From: Holacanthus passer
Taxonomy: Eukaryota > Chordata > Actinopteri > Pomacanthidae
Direction of reading: 5' to 3'
DNA: 64,000 bases
NCBI GenBank assembly: GCA_025331565.1
Contig: JAFREQ010000026.1
Coordinates: 1,488,001-1,552,000, forward strand
The notes beneath the pieces are model-generated. The model had not been told where the DNA came from. It searched no databases and saw only the letters and a list, made by a program, of their open reading frames with translations. Position numbers and translations under genes: made by a program. Position 1 is the stretch's first letter. The number at the start of each line of letters is the position of its first letter. Below, piece by piece: positions 48,201 to 60,671 of the stretch.

Positions 48201-49758
48201 TTATTACTGTACATCGTTCAGTGCTATTGTCTTTCTCCACCCCCTCGGGCGCTCTCCTCAGGATGTCTTATCTTTCATGTACATTTATTCTCATTCTTTG
48301 TACAGTAAATAGCATTCCTTACTTATATAATACAGTATATGTATATACTACATATAGTACCAAAGGAAGAATTCGTTTGTTGACTTTCTTCTTACGGTCC
48401 CAGCCTTTAGGGAGTGAGATCTTATCCTGGTACTCGGCAGGGAGCCAACGGCTGAAAGGTGTGTTGGAGGATCCCCAGCGGGTGTTTTTTCTAGCCAAGA
48501 AAAAAAAATCCTTTATTTGTTTTTCTTTGTCTTGCGCATGGGTGTACTATGTACAGCATGTACTAGTCTTTGACATTATTGTCAGCATTTATTCAAAAGG
48601 AATGCTAGCACTCCGACCCCAACCCAGTCTGAGAGCTGGGGGAAACTTTGACAAGGTTCAAGTTGGCCCCAGGGGCAAAACATTTAAGCAATCAATTAGC
48701 TGTGGACATGTTTGACACCTGTTTGTTTATCCTGGTTTAAAGTTTTAAGTTTAAAGTTGCTACTTAGCAGTCGCCTCACCTGTTGTTGCAGACACTGCTT
48801 GCAGTGCGGAATTTGTTTAAATTGGGAGTCGTCTTGCAAGAGGGTACACGATGTCTGGGAGAACAGCCTGTCAGATCAGCAATGACCTGCAGGTCCTCCT
48901 CGGAGATCAGATCTAATTAAAAGAGGCAAGAAATAAACATCTTAGGTGTAACTTTAAGCCCATGTATGAAAAATTCAAAGAACCTATTTTGGCTTCACAC
49001 CTGTGGCATTGATGGAGCGTTTGTGACGTCTATTCAAAGACCTCTTGATCAGTCTGACAGCATTATCCATATAGTCAGCAGCACGCACAGCAGCACGGGT
49101 TAGTCCAACAGGCTGCTTCAACAGCCGCAGGACATCTGAAGGTTTTGCTGAATCCCTCCTCACACGTTCAATGCTCCTGTGTTGTGTGGAGAAGATTTAT
49201 GAGCACATAGAGAAACAAATGGCACAACATGAATGCATAACATACATTCAGATTGCAGGTCATTGTTGCCCATAGAACATTTATCACCGCAGAACTTGTA
49301 GAGAAGTTGAACAGGTTTGTACACTCACTCTCTTCTGGAGTACTCATAAGCTGAATCCACTGTGGCCTTGGCTTCAATCACAGCTTTTTCAATGACACTT
49401 CTGCTCAAACATTCTGAAGGCAAAACACATTTTTCAGTCAGTCTGCTCTCTGCTGTCTTAAACACAATCCAGTCACCCTCCACAGTGGTTTCTTCGTGGT
49501 TTTCTCTGTCTCTTTTAATATTAACTTTAATATTATTTCTAAATAGATTACTGAAGTTGACTTTGTTGTCTGCAGGTGTAAAATATCAATTCAGTAATTT
49601 CAGAAAAAGGCTATTTTTAATATACAGTAAGTATAAACTCATATCTTCATTTATGTGATTGTATTTAATTTCATTTGATAGTCCTACTCACCAGCATCCA
49701 CATGGTTTTGCAAACACAAGTAAAGACCTGCAGCCATCAGGCACATAACCCACTTCAT
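45203..49758 (-). CDS. Secreted haem peroxidase (MPO/EPX-like), tandem copy without C1q
   Basis: Second peroxidase, same strand and exon plan as its neighbour. Exons in transcript order: 49758-49692, 49413-49329, 49176-49001, 48912-48780, 48490-48361, 48102-47896, 47798-47438, 47215-47055, 46948-46690, 46013-45843, 45734-45497, 45407-45203. Total 2193 nt, 730 aa, close to MPO (745) and EPX (715). Signal peptide MKWVMCLMAAGLYLCLQ; furin-like RRHKR kept. Catalytic D231, H232, R390, E393 and proximal H488 are intact, with N394 at the MPO Met243 position. The protein ends DLSPWRENIE: codons run past the exon-12 boundary used by copy 1, where the donor GT is TT, into a TAG two codons later. Compared with copy 1 it is more basic in two places (WDRKKKVNKR versus WDPDLTVNGQ; NKRQLAKVLKNATLAK versus DLDELAEVMNNTDLAR). 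Intron 9 is enlarged to 676 bp. The frame is fully open, so this is an expressed-looking gene, not a pseudogene. Confidence 0.9.
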
Positions 49759-49931
49759 CTCTGAAAAAGACAGTCCTGATCAAATAACCAAAACTGACAA
49801 ACTCTTTCAAATAAATGCTAAATATATCCAATTGTGTCCAGTTGCATGAACGTGAACTACATCTACATCGCAAGTGTGCAGAAACACTATATGATAGTTA
49901 CAAAGTTGCTCAAGAAGCTTGACCACGGTAC

Positions 49932-50018
49932 CTGCTGTGTCCTGCAAGTCCCAGTATGATCCCTCAGCTGCAGTCTGGAGTCAGTGCCATTTACAGCAAT
50001 ATGTTGTCTATATATAGT
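49932..50018 (-). promoter_or_regulatory. Peroxidase 2 core promoter and non-coding first exon
   Basis: A TATATA box on the minus strand within 50018-50009. A probable untranslated first exon ends at the GT donor just before 49932, arranged as in copy 1. The start site, about 49980, is inferred from TATA spacing. Confidence 0.4.
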
Positions 50019-50215
50019 ATTTTCAGTGGCAGGAGACACCCCTGGGTAACACCTGGGGTATCTTTGTTTGAGCAAGTTCCAGAAGAAATTGACATGTTTA
50101 ACAGGAAACTAAAAACCTGCACTGTCCAGCATTTCAACAAAACACCAACGAACTACTAAGAGGCTTAAAACCTTTTCCTGCTAGACAAGCCAAAAACACA
50201 TACAGCTTCTGTATA

Positions 50216-50703
50216 TACATTCCTGAGTCCAAGAAAAGTTGGAAATTCTATTTGACATATACTCAAATGAAAACAGTACAAAGACAATAAATTTAATGTT
50301 TTACCTCATTAGCTTCATTGATTTTTATAAATGTCTGCTTATTCTGAATTTGACAAATATGTTTTAAAACAAGTTGGGACAGGAGCAACAAAAGACTGTG
50401 AAAGTTGTGGACATCCAAAAACACCTGTTTGGATCATTTCCACAGGTAAACAGGTTCATTGGTAACAGGTGATAGTATCAAGATTGGGTATGAAAGGTTC
50501 ATCCTGGAAAGGCTCAGTCGTTCACAAGCGAGGGTGGAGAGAGGTTCAACACTTTGTCAAACACAGGATTGTATAAAGGAGATTACTACATGAACACTTT
50601 GTAAAACTGTTGTCAGTAAACACAGTTCATTTGCAAATGACTGCATTCTGTTTTTATTTACTTTATACACAGCATCACTAATCCTTTTGGAAACAGGGTC
50701 GTA
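50216..50703. mobile_element. Non-autonomous DNA transposon with terminal inverted repeats
   Basis: 488 bp. The left end TACATTCCTGAGTCCAAGAA is mirrored imperfectly by the right end, which in reverse reads TACGACCCTGTTTCCAAAAG, and TA lies outside each end. The interior has CATCCTGGAAAGGCTCAGTC, TTCACAAGCGAGGGTGG and TTTGCAAATGACTGCATTC, phrases I recognise from a widespread fish DNA transposon. No transposase is left. It sits about 200 bp upstream of the peroxidase 2 TATA box. Confidence 0.7.
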
Positions 50704-52049
50704 TATTGACCCTGGAGCTTCTTCAAGTAAAATTCTATGAAACAAACTAAAGATGAGTCTTTTACAGACTGTTGAGCATATCAAACTGGCTCCTGCTCAC
50801 ATGGGCTCATTTTCAGAACCAGCTCCCTCTCATTGAGTGTGAGGGCATAATGTTGCCCTTCTGGCCAACGTCTCCATCATCTCTTCATATTTGACAAAGT
50901 GAAAATCCTAATCCTAATATCCAGCTACAATCCATCCCAGGTATGTTAGCAAAGCTTTTATCAGGACTCATCATTCAAGAGAAAACAGTCATTATAAAAC
51001 TATGAATATCCTTGAGATTTTGGTAAACACGAGATATTTTAAACATCCAATCAACAAAGTCATTTGCACATAGTTGAGTGACTTAACTTCTTGGTTTAGA
51101 TGCTTCTTATGAATCAGGGTGTTTTCCAGTCAGTCAAGGAGATAGAAACAAGTTCCTTCCCCAAAGCTAAAATACAAAAGCAACCCATGACTTCTGAGTG
51201 ACGCATGGACCAAATGGTCCACCCAAAAAATTATCAGTTGATCCAGATTCCTGAGTGCAGAGGACGACATACAACTTTAAAGCGGCATAATTGCTTTTGC
51301 ATAGACTTTTTAAAAAATTCTTTCACTCTTTTTAAAGCACTACATGTCTTACACAAGGTTACTAAAACTAAATGCTTTAATGGATGAAGGAAATTCCCTC
51401 AAGTTCTCTGCAATTAGTTCTTGAGTAGTTCTGCAGGGCAAAACTAAAACCTTAAGTGAAACAGCTTTTAGCTCTTTTCCTCCAAGCTGTTTGCTCAAAG
51501 ATTAGAAAGTGGCTGAAAATATTGAAAAGTAACAGTAAACGTAAAACTGACTTTTATAACATGACTTCTACTTCATAGGATTTATTTGGTGGTTTTTATT
51601 GTTATTTTTACCCATGTTTCCGTTTTCACTATTCATATTTCCATATTTTTTGGAAATTGGGGTTATATCTGTGATGTTTTAATTTCTGTTTATTTGAATG
51701 TATTTAATTCAGAAGTTTCCCATGTTTTACGGTTTGTATTTCTACTTCCTCATCATTTTGTCAAACGTCGGTGAAGCACTTTGACCTGAAATAACCCACA
51801 TGAATCTCATACTCAAATGAAGGTTGAGGAGTTACGACATTATTTTTCAATAATGATTTTTTTATGCATATTTCGTATTTGTGACAGTTGGACTTTTTCG
51901 CCACTGCCCATCATTAAAATGTAGAATTTTGGACTATTTTTTCATATCTTGATCTGCACTGTAACTTTTTTTAATCCATTTTAACAGGTATTCAATTTTA
52001 GCTATATTTACCATCTATTCAATTTTACTTTTATCAAATTATATTTATG

Positions 52050-52140
52050 TGTCTTTTGTATCTTGCCCTAATGCCTTTATATGTCTTCTGTAAAGCACTT
52101 TGAATTGCTTTGTTGTTGGAGGGTCCTTTACGAATAACCT
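52050..52140 (+). mobile_element. Retroelement 3' tail-like fragment
   Basis: TGTAAAGCACTTTGAATTGC followed by TTGTTGTTGGAGGGTCC matches a 3' tail motif repeated throughout fish genomes. Family not assigned. A weaker relative lies near 51770. Confidence 0.4.
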
Positions 52141-52224
52141 TGCCTCACTTTCCTTTTAACAGGAGCAGAATGAATGTTAAGGGCCACTTTAAAATTAACA
52201 ATGAAAAAGCTCACTTACAGTTCA

Positions 52225-52300
52225 AGGAACAAAAAAAGATAAGATAAGATAAGATAAACCTTTATTCGTCCCACAATGGGGAAATTTAACATACCATGTT
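52225..52300 (+). mobile_element. LINE-type 3' end with (GATAA)n repeat
   Basis: Tandem AGATA units run into AACCTTTATTCGTCCCACAA and TGGGGAAATT, a highly recurrent tail of truncated non-LTR retrotransposons in teleosts. Only the last bases of the element appear to be present. Confidence 0.5.
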
Positions 52301-52815
52301 AGCTACTGAAATTAAGTGACAGTACACTGCCTCGGCTCTTCTGTTAACAGGTTTTTCTGAAAAACAAAAATAGCATTAAATGACAAACAATAGGCTGAAC
52401 TTCCTTGTAGTGGTGCCACCGACCATGATAAGAATTTGCACACCCCTGACACAAAAACTACATTCAGAAAAAGACCACAAAATCATAAGACTAATGTTAG
52501 CTCTAGATAAAAAGGCTTGTCGTTGTGGTGACTGAATAGTTGTATAAGGCAAGAATATTGATTGTTAGAGTCAATATATAATAGATAATATATCTATAAT
52601 ATAATAGATTAATAGAGTTTGATATAATTATGTTAATGTGCCTGCTCAAATTTAATTAAATTGCAGATACCTTGTTGTGGTTAGTGTTATGTAAGTTGGT
52701 CATGTGATCCAAATCACTGAGAGTGAGTAAAAAAATCTGCCTACATATGTTTCCACACACCATAATCACAGGGTGACATAACTGTGTGCTTTTTCCTGGT
52801 GTCTCAGGAGCAACA

Positions 52816-52999
52816 TGATCACAAAGCAATGTGGTTCATAAACTATTTTTAAAATGAAACCAACATGCAGCATATCTCTCAGACTTGCCGATTATTGGCA
52901 GAGGCAGTAAATTCTCCACAGATTATGTGGACTAGTTATTCAATCAGTCTTTTTGGAACGATTACAAAAGGAAACTACTATAACCTGAGCTTTAGTTCA
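52816..52999 (+). repeat. Left arm of a long inverted repeat
   Basis: From TGATCACAAAGCAATGTGG to CCTGAGCTTTAGTTCA. Apart from an extra stretch of about 32 bp near 52880-52915, it is nearly identical to the reverse complement of 57328-57479. Confidence 0.85.
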
Positions 53000-53087
53000 G
53001 TTTTGTCATGGAACTGGCAAGACAGTCTGCCAGTTTGGTAATGTGATCCAAGTGCCTGCCTATCTGGATTGTGTGGATGTTTACTCT

Positions 53088-53142
53088 GTGTGTGTGAGTG
53101 TGTGCGTGCGTGCCTGCGTGCGTGCGTGTGTGTGTGTGTGTA
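53088..53142. repeat. GT/GTGC compound microsatellite
   Basis: Alternating GTGTGT and GTGC units just inside the left arm of the inverted repeat. Confidence 0.85.
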
Positions 53143-56100
53143 AGTGACAGTACTAACAATGCTAACACAACTTTCAAACACATAATTAAATGAACACTTT
53201 GTTGTCAGTATTCTTTAAGATGGGAAATTATTTTTGTTTGAGGAAAAGGTTTGAAAATTAGTCATCTGTTTACATGCTGATTTTCACTTGTCAATATAAT
53301 TACTGTTTTTCCGAGTGACACAGCGTAGACTGACATGCAGACTGGAAAATGCAGTTCGTGCAGAGGCTGAGAGGTGGGTATTCCCACACTGGGCAACCAC
53401 GCATTAAAGAACAATGGAAAAGAAGAATACATATGAGTCTGTAAAGGTTTCTGGTTATGACACGCAACCTTCTGAGCAGAGTGCATCATTATCTAAGATA
53501 CAGAAAGGAATCTACTGTAGGCTATTATGACTATCCACCCACGCTCTTTCTATTCACATAATGTAACAACAGCTTAGTAAAAAAATAACAAGCAAGTATC
53601 ACAATAATTCCTATCTAATAGTCAGTACACAGTCACACGAGTGTACAAGCATGTGTAAAGGAGATTTTAAAATTGTTCATGCTATAATCTATTATTTAAT
53701 GGTGCACAATTTAAAATGTTTTTTTGCAAATGCATGATTTAAACCTGGAGGTCCACAAGATGTTTAAAAGGATAGGGATGAAGAAAATACATACAAGTAT
53801 ATTATTTTCTGTTACTTTTATCTATTCTCTGAATTTTGTGAAATACTGGATAACTTTAACCTTTTCAGGGCTCTAAAAAGTATTGAAATGAAAATCTGAG
53901 AAGATAAAATTTCTCTTTGGCAGGGCTGAACGTATTTCACTGACACTGTATATGACATGCGTCGGTGATGGCAAGCGAGCATTACTTCATTTTAAGACAT
54001 CCTTAATGATGCCATGATGTAGATGGATGTTGAAGACTCAAAAAAGCATCCCTGATTTTGTAGCTCTAGATGCCATCTTCTTGACTGTCATGACCACTGA
54101 TCTCACTGGTACTGTTGCATTTAGTGTCATTAGATGAACTGATGGGAAAACTTAATATAAATAATATAATATGAGCTAAAGCACAACCCAATACAGCCTG
54201 GACTGTTTAATGATTCTACGTTGAGAAATACTAAACACACCCAAAACCAGCAGGTCTCTACATTCCACACACTGTATCGTTTTATAATATTTCATATGAG
54301 TCATCCCAGCAAAAGCCTTTAAGCCATGAACAGGTTTGCTGTGGAACATCTGCGTGACAAGAAGAATGAAAACAAAAACCAAACAGTTTGGTGTGTATTA
54401 AGTTTGGCCAGTGTTTATAAAATATTGTCCTTTCACTTTGCATTGAGTAATCCTGGTGTTTGTATCCAAATACTGTAACTGCAAAATACTAGAATAACAA
54501 ATATACACAGATAGCATTTACTGTTTGTCCTGACTGATAACTTTGGATTTCTATTCATTTTAGAATTCAGTTTAAGAACCTTTTAAATCACTTTTATTAA
54601 TTTCTGATCTGATATTTCTGACTCTACACCCAGACTCCTCAGGTCTAAATGTGCTGAATGTTGTTGGGCTGCGGTTCAGGTTCAGGACATCATGCTTTTA
54701 TTGTTTTAGTAACTCTGTAGTTCTCTCCTCCCCAATATCACATCGACTGAGTTAGCAACACTTTTTTTTTTTAAAAAGCCCTTAAAAATCTGTCATTTCT
54801 CTAACTTATTACTCTGACTGTTTTAAGTTGCCTTTGTTGTATTTTGTGGTAATTAATGTGGACCTGTGAGGCAGGTTTGTGAATCTGGTTTCTGGTTACC
54901 TTGTAAGCAATGCATTTCAAACATTTCAGTCAACGAGAGCATGGAACATTATGCTTGAAATATAAAGTTCAGTTTGGGCGAAGTGCAACTCCAACCAGTT
55001 TGACATTTAAAGTTATTATGTGATCCTGTGCTATCTAACACAAGTTTGTGTTTAGATATTTAGCACATACAACAAAAAAATAAATAAATAAATATGCAAT
55101 CAAGAGCTCTAAAGCATTGTCTTGTTGTATGATGGTTTATGTTGTTACACCCTCAGTTACTAAAACAAAAATCTAAAAACAGCTTCTGATCCCCAAATGA
55201 ATGTCACTTGACATGAAAAATATTATGTACTTCGTAAAGTTGATTTACTTGAGAACAAATGCTGTATATTCTTAAATCTAAATAAATTTGTGTCCATTTT
55301 TCACTACTGCTATAAATCTGGCAGGTCAAACTAAACATGTCCCATTTAACATAGCAATGAATTCAGCTTAGTTCCTATAAAAATATCTGACCTCCAATTA
55401 TCTCTCTTACTGTAATTCCACAGGCTGCACTGCACAAGGAAGCAACCCTGTCCGCGTGGCTTCTGTTAGATAGCTGATTGCTCCTTCCAGCAAACAGATT
55501 ATGTGATTGAAAGGAATGAAATGGACTTGAGGAATGTATAAGGAAACCACAGATGTCAAACTGGTTAAGTGAGTAGTAGATAACTGGGATGTCTGGTATG
55601 CACACAGGCTGTCTAGAACAGTTGAAGTTAAAATGAGGATATCATATGACAGAAAGAGACGTAAAATGTGACTCCATCTTTCTCAGAACAAATATATAGT
55701 GTTGAGTATATGCCATTGTGCATGTTGGCAGGGCTAACACGTTCATGCTCACTCTATTTTGGGAAAGGGATTAGTAGTCAAATGACAGATAATGGAGACG
55801 ATGCTTCTCTCCAATTTCAGTGCAGCCTTAGTTAAAATGGCCTGCTTGCAGATAAATCCATTTAGATAAGGGTTTGCATGGGCACCTTTACTTGCACACC
55901 AAACTGCCATGAGGCCATTAAGACAAAAAGTTTCGGCCATGAAGGCCTATGTCATATTGTATAATTAGTCTCCTAACCTGACCAGTGTGCGCTGTTGATG
56001 GGTTTATCATTATTCATTAAATATACACTCAAGCTCAAAAATGATCCTTCATGGGAATACAGATAAAAGTACTGAAATATATGTGTGCGTGTCCACTTAT

Positions 56101-57327
56101 GTATAAACTTTTCTGCATATTTGTCACACCCTGGTCATTGTCTTGGCCTCTTTTGTGTTTTCTGCATGCTTCTTTCTGGTACACTGCAGATGAAACAGGA
56201 AAATGTGCTTTTTGTGTCGTGTTTCCTGATGTTGCCTCCTATCCGTCTTCATCTGCAAGCGCTTTCAAAGGACTGATAAACTAAAGAACCTGCTAACTCT
56301 GTTTGCTAACAGAGACGAAGCTGATAACACACAGAGATGCAGCTTCACATAATGATAATATGCATATGATGGTCTACTGCAAAATTCATAAAACTGATTT
56401 TATGCTAAAATTTCTAGAATCGATTTATTTCAGTTTAGTTTGGTTTCCCGTAACTGGGAAAGCATTATGCAAGGTGTTTGGATCATCTCCAGGATAGGTT
56501 GATTCCGTTTCATTTCACAAGAAGGAAAGACTTTTCATTATATAATTTTGTAATGGGTTTGCATGCATGGTTATGATTGTTAGCTAAGAAATAATTTCCC
56601 ATTAACCTAGTCACCCAGATAAAGGTCAAACCTGTGCAACCACTAGTGAGTCATGAGAAATGCCCACAGAAGGATGCGGCAAGAACTAAATGAAAAATAT
56701 TTTTAAGTTAGTTCTCCATGCTGCATGCTTTGGACAAAATTCTGATGAAATGATTCATCCTTCTAAGTGATCTAGCTTTGTTTAGTTCTTTTTATGCAAT
56801 GCCATATAACAAATACAAGAAAGAACACTGTAATTTCATTTTTCTTTAGGAACCTCTGGGGTGTTTCAGTATTAGAAAACATTGTATGTCTTGCCTGAGA
56901 ATACATGAAAAATTCAAAAATTCATGAAAAAAAGTTAATAAAAAAGGTAAAGAAAAACACTGGGGACTTCCTGTCCTACTGTCTCTGAGCTAATGTTATA
57001 CAATATTGGTGAGACATTTTGGCAGCCAGGAGAAAGCATTCGCAACTAATAAGGAAGTGGTTCCAACACTGACTCATCAGTATATGAAGAGTAATGACTG
57101 TGTTTATCAAAAACATGTCACCGTGGCTTTTTATCGACATCATGACAGAAATGTATAACATAACACAAACAGGTGGAGAGTGGATGATCATCATCATTTA
57201 AATATTATTTTTGTTTAATTCATATTTCTATGAAAATAGGTACTGTTCTGCTTCAAATGCATGGGTCTGAAATGCCCTTAACTATGTGATTGCACTATTT
57301 AATGTAACTAATCACATAAACTTAAAG

Positions 57328-57479
57328 TGAACTAAAGCTCAGGTTATAGTAGTTTCCTTTTGTAATCGTTCCAAAAAGACTGATTGAATAACTAGTCCAC
57401 ATAATCTGTGGAGAAGCAAATATGCTGCATGTTGGTTTCATTTTAAAAATAGTTTATGAACCACATTGCTTTGTGATCA
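57328..57479 (-). repeat. Right arm of a long inverted repeat
   Basis: From TGAACTAAAGCTCAGG to CTTTGTGATCA. It is the reverse complement of the left arm at 52816-52999 with few mismatches; the two arms enclose about 4.3 kb. Target duplications flanking the whole unit were not found. Confidence 0.85.
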
Positions 57480-58504
57480 ATTTCTTGATAGTGAGCAAAA
57501 GAGATTAATGATACATTCGGCATTAATTCATGCATTATTTAATAATGTGTTTTGCACCCTTATTATGGCCTTACCCAAAATTTAGAGTTGCTACAAATAA
57601 ATGTGTGTGAAAATGTTTTATTAATTTGAGAATACCTCGTTCAAATGTCTGAGGATGAGACTGTTGATTATAAAAAGACATATTTTTCAATTATTTGATT
57701 TAATATAATTTTGCTTCATCTTTCACAAAAGGGAATCAGGAAGAGGCTTAAATTTGTGGTTGTCTGAATGAGTCAGTGCTTTATAATTCTCCTCTGGAGT
57801 ATGCAGAAATTAGACAATGAAGCTTTACTACAATTACTTACTATTTTTAATTTGTTAAAGTTGCTATAGCTGCAATAATACACTGGACTTCTTCTGAATA
57901 ATGAAGTGCAGATTCACCTGCCCTGTCATGTGTCAGCCGGTAAACACAGGTAAAACAGTCACACAGGATCGATTACATAAATAGGTTTAAACTCTCACAC
58001 TTTAGGCATTTTGTTGTGTGTATCTATAGTCTCATTACCTGATCAAATTAATTTAATAACAACAGAGACTCCCTTTAATATAATACAGTGCCACATATAA
58101 ACTAGGCTCTCCAGAAAGTATCAAGTCTGCCTGAATGAGAACTGATGGACTATTTTATATATTATTCAATTGATACCTCCAAAATGGGGAAAGGAAGGCT
58201 GTGCACGCTAACACCCAATGCAAGTATTTAATAATAAAGCCAAGCTTGAAGTCTTTTGGCCTTCATGAGGGCAAATATTTGATGAAAGGAAATCTCAAGG
58301 ATTATAATGACACTGAATAGAGCACATCTGTGCCTTTTCATGCAAGCACACATTGGAAATGCAATTAACCATTGTAGGTCCCAAATACATAGGATGCTCC
58401 ACAGACAAGACATCATAAAAAGTGAAGACAAATCAATGAAGAAAGCATATCAAGACATATCAGATAACTCTTTAAAGGATGCAAGGTAGCTCCCTGCTGC
58501 CCTC

Positions 58505-59160
58505 CCTATACAGACAGCTCCCTCTAGAGGCCTGGAACAGATGAAGGACCTCTCACTGTGGTGCAAGTAGAGCTGCAACAATTACTCGATTAATTGATTA
58601 GTCGATGGAAAGGAAATTAATCACCAAGTATTTTGATAATCAATTAATAGTGTCAGTCATTTTTAAAGCAAAAAAGTCAAACATTTACTAGTTCCAGTTT
58701 TTTAAATTAAAGGATTTGTTGCTTTTCTTTGACATTATGATAGTAAAAACAAGGTTTTGGGCTGCTGGTTATAGAAAGGAAGTAATTTAAAGGTGTTATT
58801 TGGGCTCTGGGACATTGTGATGAGCATTTTTCATTTTTTGACGTTTTAAATACTAAACGATTAATCAATTAATCATGAAAATAATCTTCAAATTAATTGA
58901 TAATAAAAAGAATGGTTGCAGTCCCAGATGCAAGGCCAACAACCTCTTATTGGAGGTCAGCAAAACCAAGGAGCTGGTTGTAGATTTCTGGAGGAAGCAG
59001 CAGAGGAGCTACACAACTGGCAGGACACCTGTGTAGAGGGTGAACACCTTCAGGTACCTGGAGTCCACATCACTGAGTCTGCCATGGTCCACACACACAG
59101 ACATCCTGATGAGCTGAAGACAGCCAGTCTCTCTGGGGGGGCAACAGGGGGGTATCAGCA
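58505..59160 (+). pseudogene. Degenerate LINE reverse transcriptase fragment, split by a MITE
   Basis: Once the MITE at 58568-58926 is set aside, the flanks form one reading frame: GLEQMKDLSLWCK on the left, then ANNLLLEVSKTKELVVDFW on the right. This is the typical post-palm segment of non-LTR retrotransposon reverse transcriptases. Downstream it is interrupted by stops (about 59035 and 59116), and no endonuclease or 5' part is present. A dead fragment of a fish LINE; clade not determined. Confidence 0.7.
58568..58926. mobile_element. hAT-like MITE with 8 bp target duplication
   Basis: A 359 bp element with ends TAGAGCTGCAAC and GTTGCAGTCCCA (imperfect inverted repeats) and AATCGATTA-like motifs inside (ACTCGATTAATTGATTAGTC, ACGATTAATCAATTAATC). 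It is flanked by GGTGCAAG (58560-58567) and GATGCAAG (58927-58934), 7 of 8 matching, as expected for hAT insertion. It has no open frame of its own. Confidence 0.8.
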
Positions 59161-60554
59161 ACTTCTCTGGCAAATGCTCTATTTTAAAAAAAATTAATAA
59201 AAATAAATAGATAAATAAATGTTATTAGGATGGTGACAGTCGTTCTGTGGAATCACAGGCTAATAATAATGGTTAATGAAGTTACTGAGCAAATGTGTGC
59301 CGATTGTGCTTGTACATCGAAGTGAATCAGAAAACAGTCTTAGTGAAGGTGTAACTAAAGTTTTTGCTGTGAAAAAGCATGGCCCTTCCGTAAAACACCT
59401 ATTTTTAGAATGGAGTTTGGTTTAAGGGTCCGTCCACTGGAAAGGCGGCCGGAAGCGGGACTTATTTTGACCTTAATAATTCATATATTCATGTAATTAG
59501 TTTACAGAAATATCACATTGGACAGACGACCAAAGCAGCAGAATAAGGTGACATAAAAAGTGACAAATGTCAGAAATACATTACCTTGAAATTCAATATG
59601 GTAGTTGTACCTATATGTTACGTTCAAGTTCGTCCACATTTCTTCACGTTATCTTTATGACGATATAACATAATTGTTTGCCTGACTGGAAATAGGATTT
59701 GGGCTCCTAATAGTTTAAAAGCAATACGGTATTCTTATCTTACGCGGTTAATTAATTTGCATTTACCGCCAGTCAATTAGAGGAACTCCTTTCACCTGAA
59801 AAGGGGCGGGGTCATGACGCAAGGGCAAAGTGTCCGGATGTGCTACTCTACACTCTACATGTATATTCTTATCATGTGTTTATAATTCTGCATCATTTTA
59901 ATTCCTATTATGTATTTTTATCATTCTTATTTTCCGGCCTCAGTGTCACATTGCTTTTGAGGACACATGCAAATAAAACTTTCAACTTATGAACAACTGA
60001 AGCTAAGTGTGTTTTTATAAACATACAGTCTGTAGGGGGCAAACTAGCTCAAGCACTTATTTCCTCTGCTCTGCTTCCATCTGTTGGTTGATTCAGATTA
60101 TTTCATCAGCTGTTATTTTCAACATGAGCTGTGGACTTTTATCTCAATAAATGGACTACAAATTAATTCAGGCACATTCCTCTTGGTTAAACTACTCAGT
60201 CTGCTTTAGACTTCAAACTAGGAGTCAATCACCCAAGTAAAAGATAAATCTCAGTACACATTTGATCTAAATATACATTATCCACATAAAGAGGAGTAAA
60301 ACTAGTATATGATCTGTAGACTTTTGTTTTGTCTCTATTTAATTTAAGTTTAATTTTCTAGTATACAGATCAGTATCATATGATCACAGACTGCAGGTCA
60401 CTTTATCCACTTGTACTAGGCAACATAATTATTTAACCTTGCAGTGCACGTATAACAGGAAAGTTTACAGAGAGAACAGCCTCGTTTTTGTTGACGATTT
60501 ACTCGTGATCTTGGTTTAACTCATTTGCTCCCCCGCGCCTGCGCATCATATCTG

Positions 60555-60671
60555 CCGTTCTGATTGGCTGCGACGATCAACCTGCATTTCCGGTGCGAAT
60601 CTGAACCGCTGCCCTGAATTTTATTATAAACAAAGTCATCTCTTCGTTATCGTTTTGTGCTTCTTCGCATC
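60555..60671 (+). promoter_or_regulatory. Promoter and 5'UTR of the saposin-family gene
   Basis: An inverted CCAAT box (ATTGG, 60563-60567) in a locally CpG-richer stretch, then a TATA-like TTATTATAAAC at about 60620-60630, some 40 bp before the ATG. Inferred from signal spacing. Confidence 0.5.

Larger units (their letters stand above)
50019..60530. other. Gene-poor, repeat-rich intergenic region
   Basis: About 10.5 kb with no supportable host exon on either strand; open frames are short and compositionally random. Its recognisable content is transposon remains listed separately (50216-50703, 52050-52300, 52816-57479 inverted repeat, 58505-59160) and a GTGC-rich microsatellite at 53088-53142. 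Confidence 0.65.

Noticed and set aside
45203..49758. Peroxidase 2 as a pseudogene
   Set aside because: All 12 exons are open, splice sites and catalytic residues are intact, and it has its own TATA and polyadenylation signals; only the C1q tail is missing.
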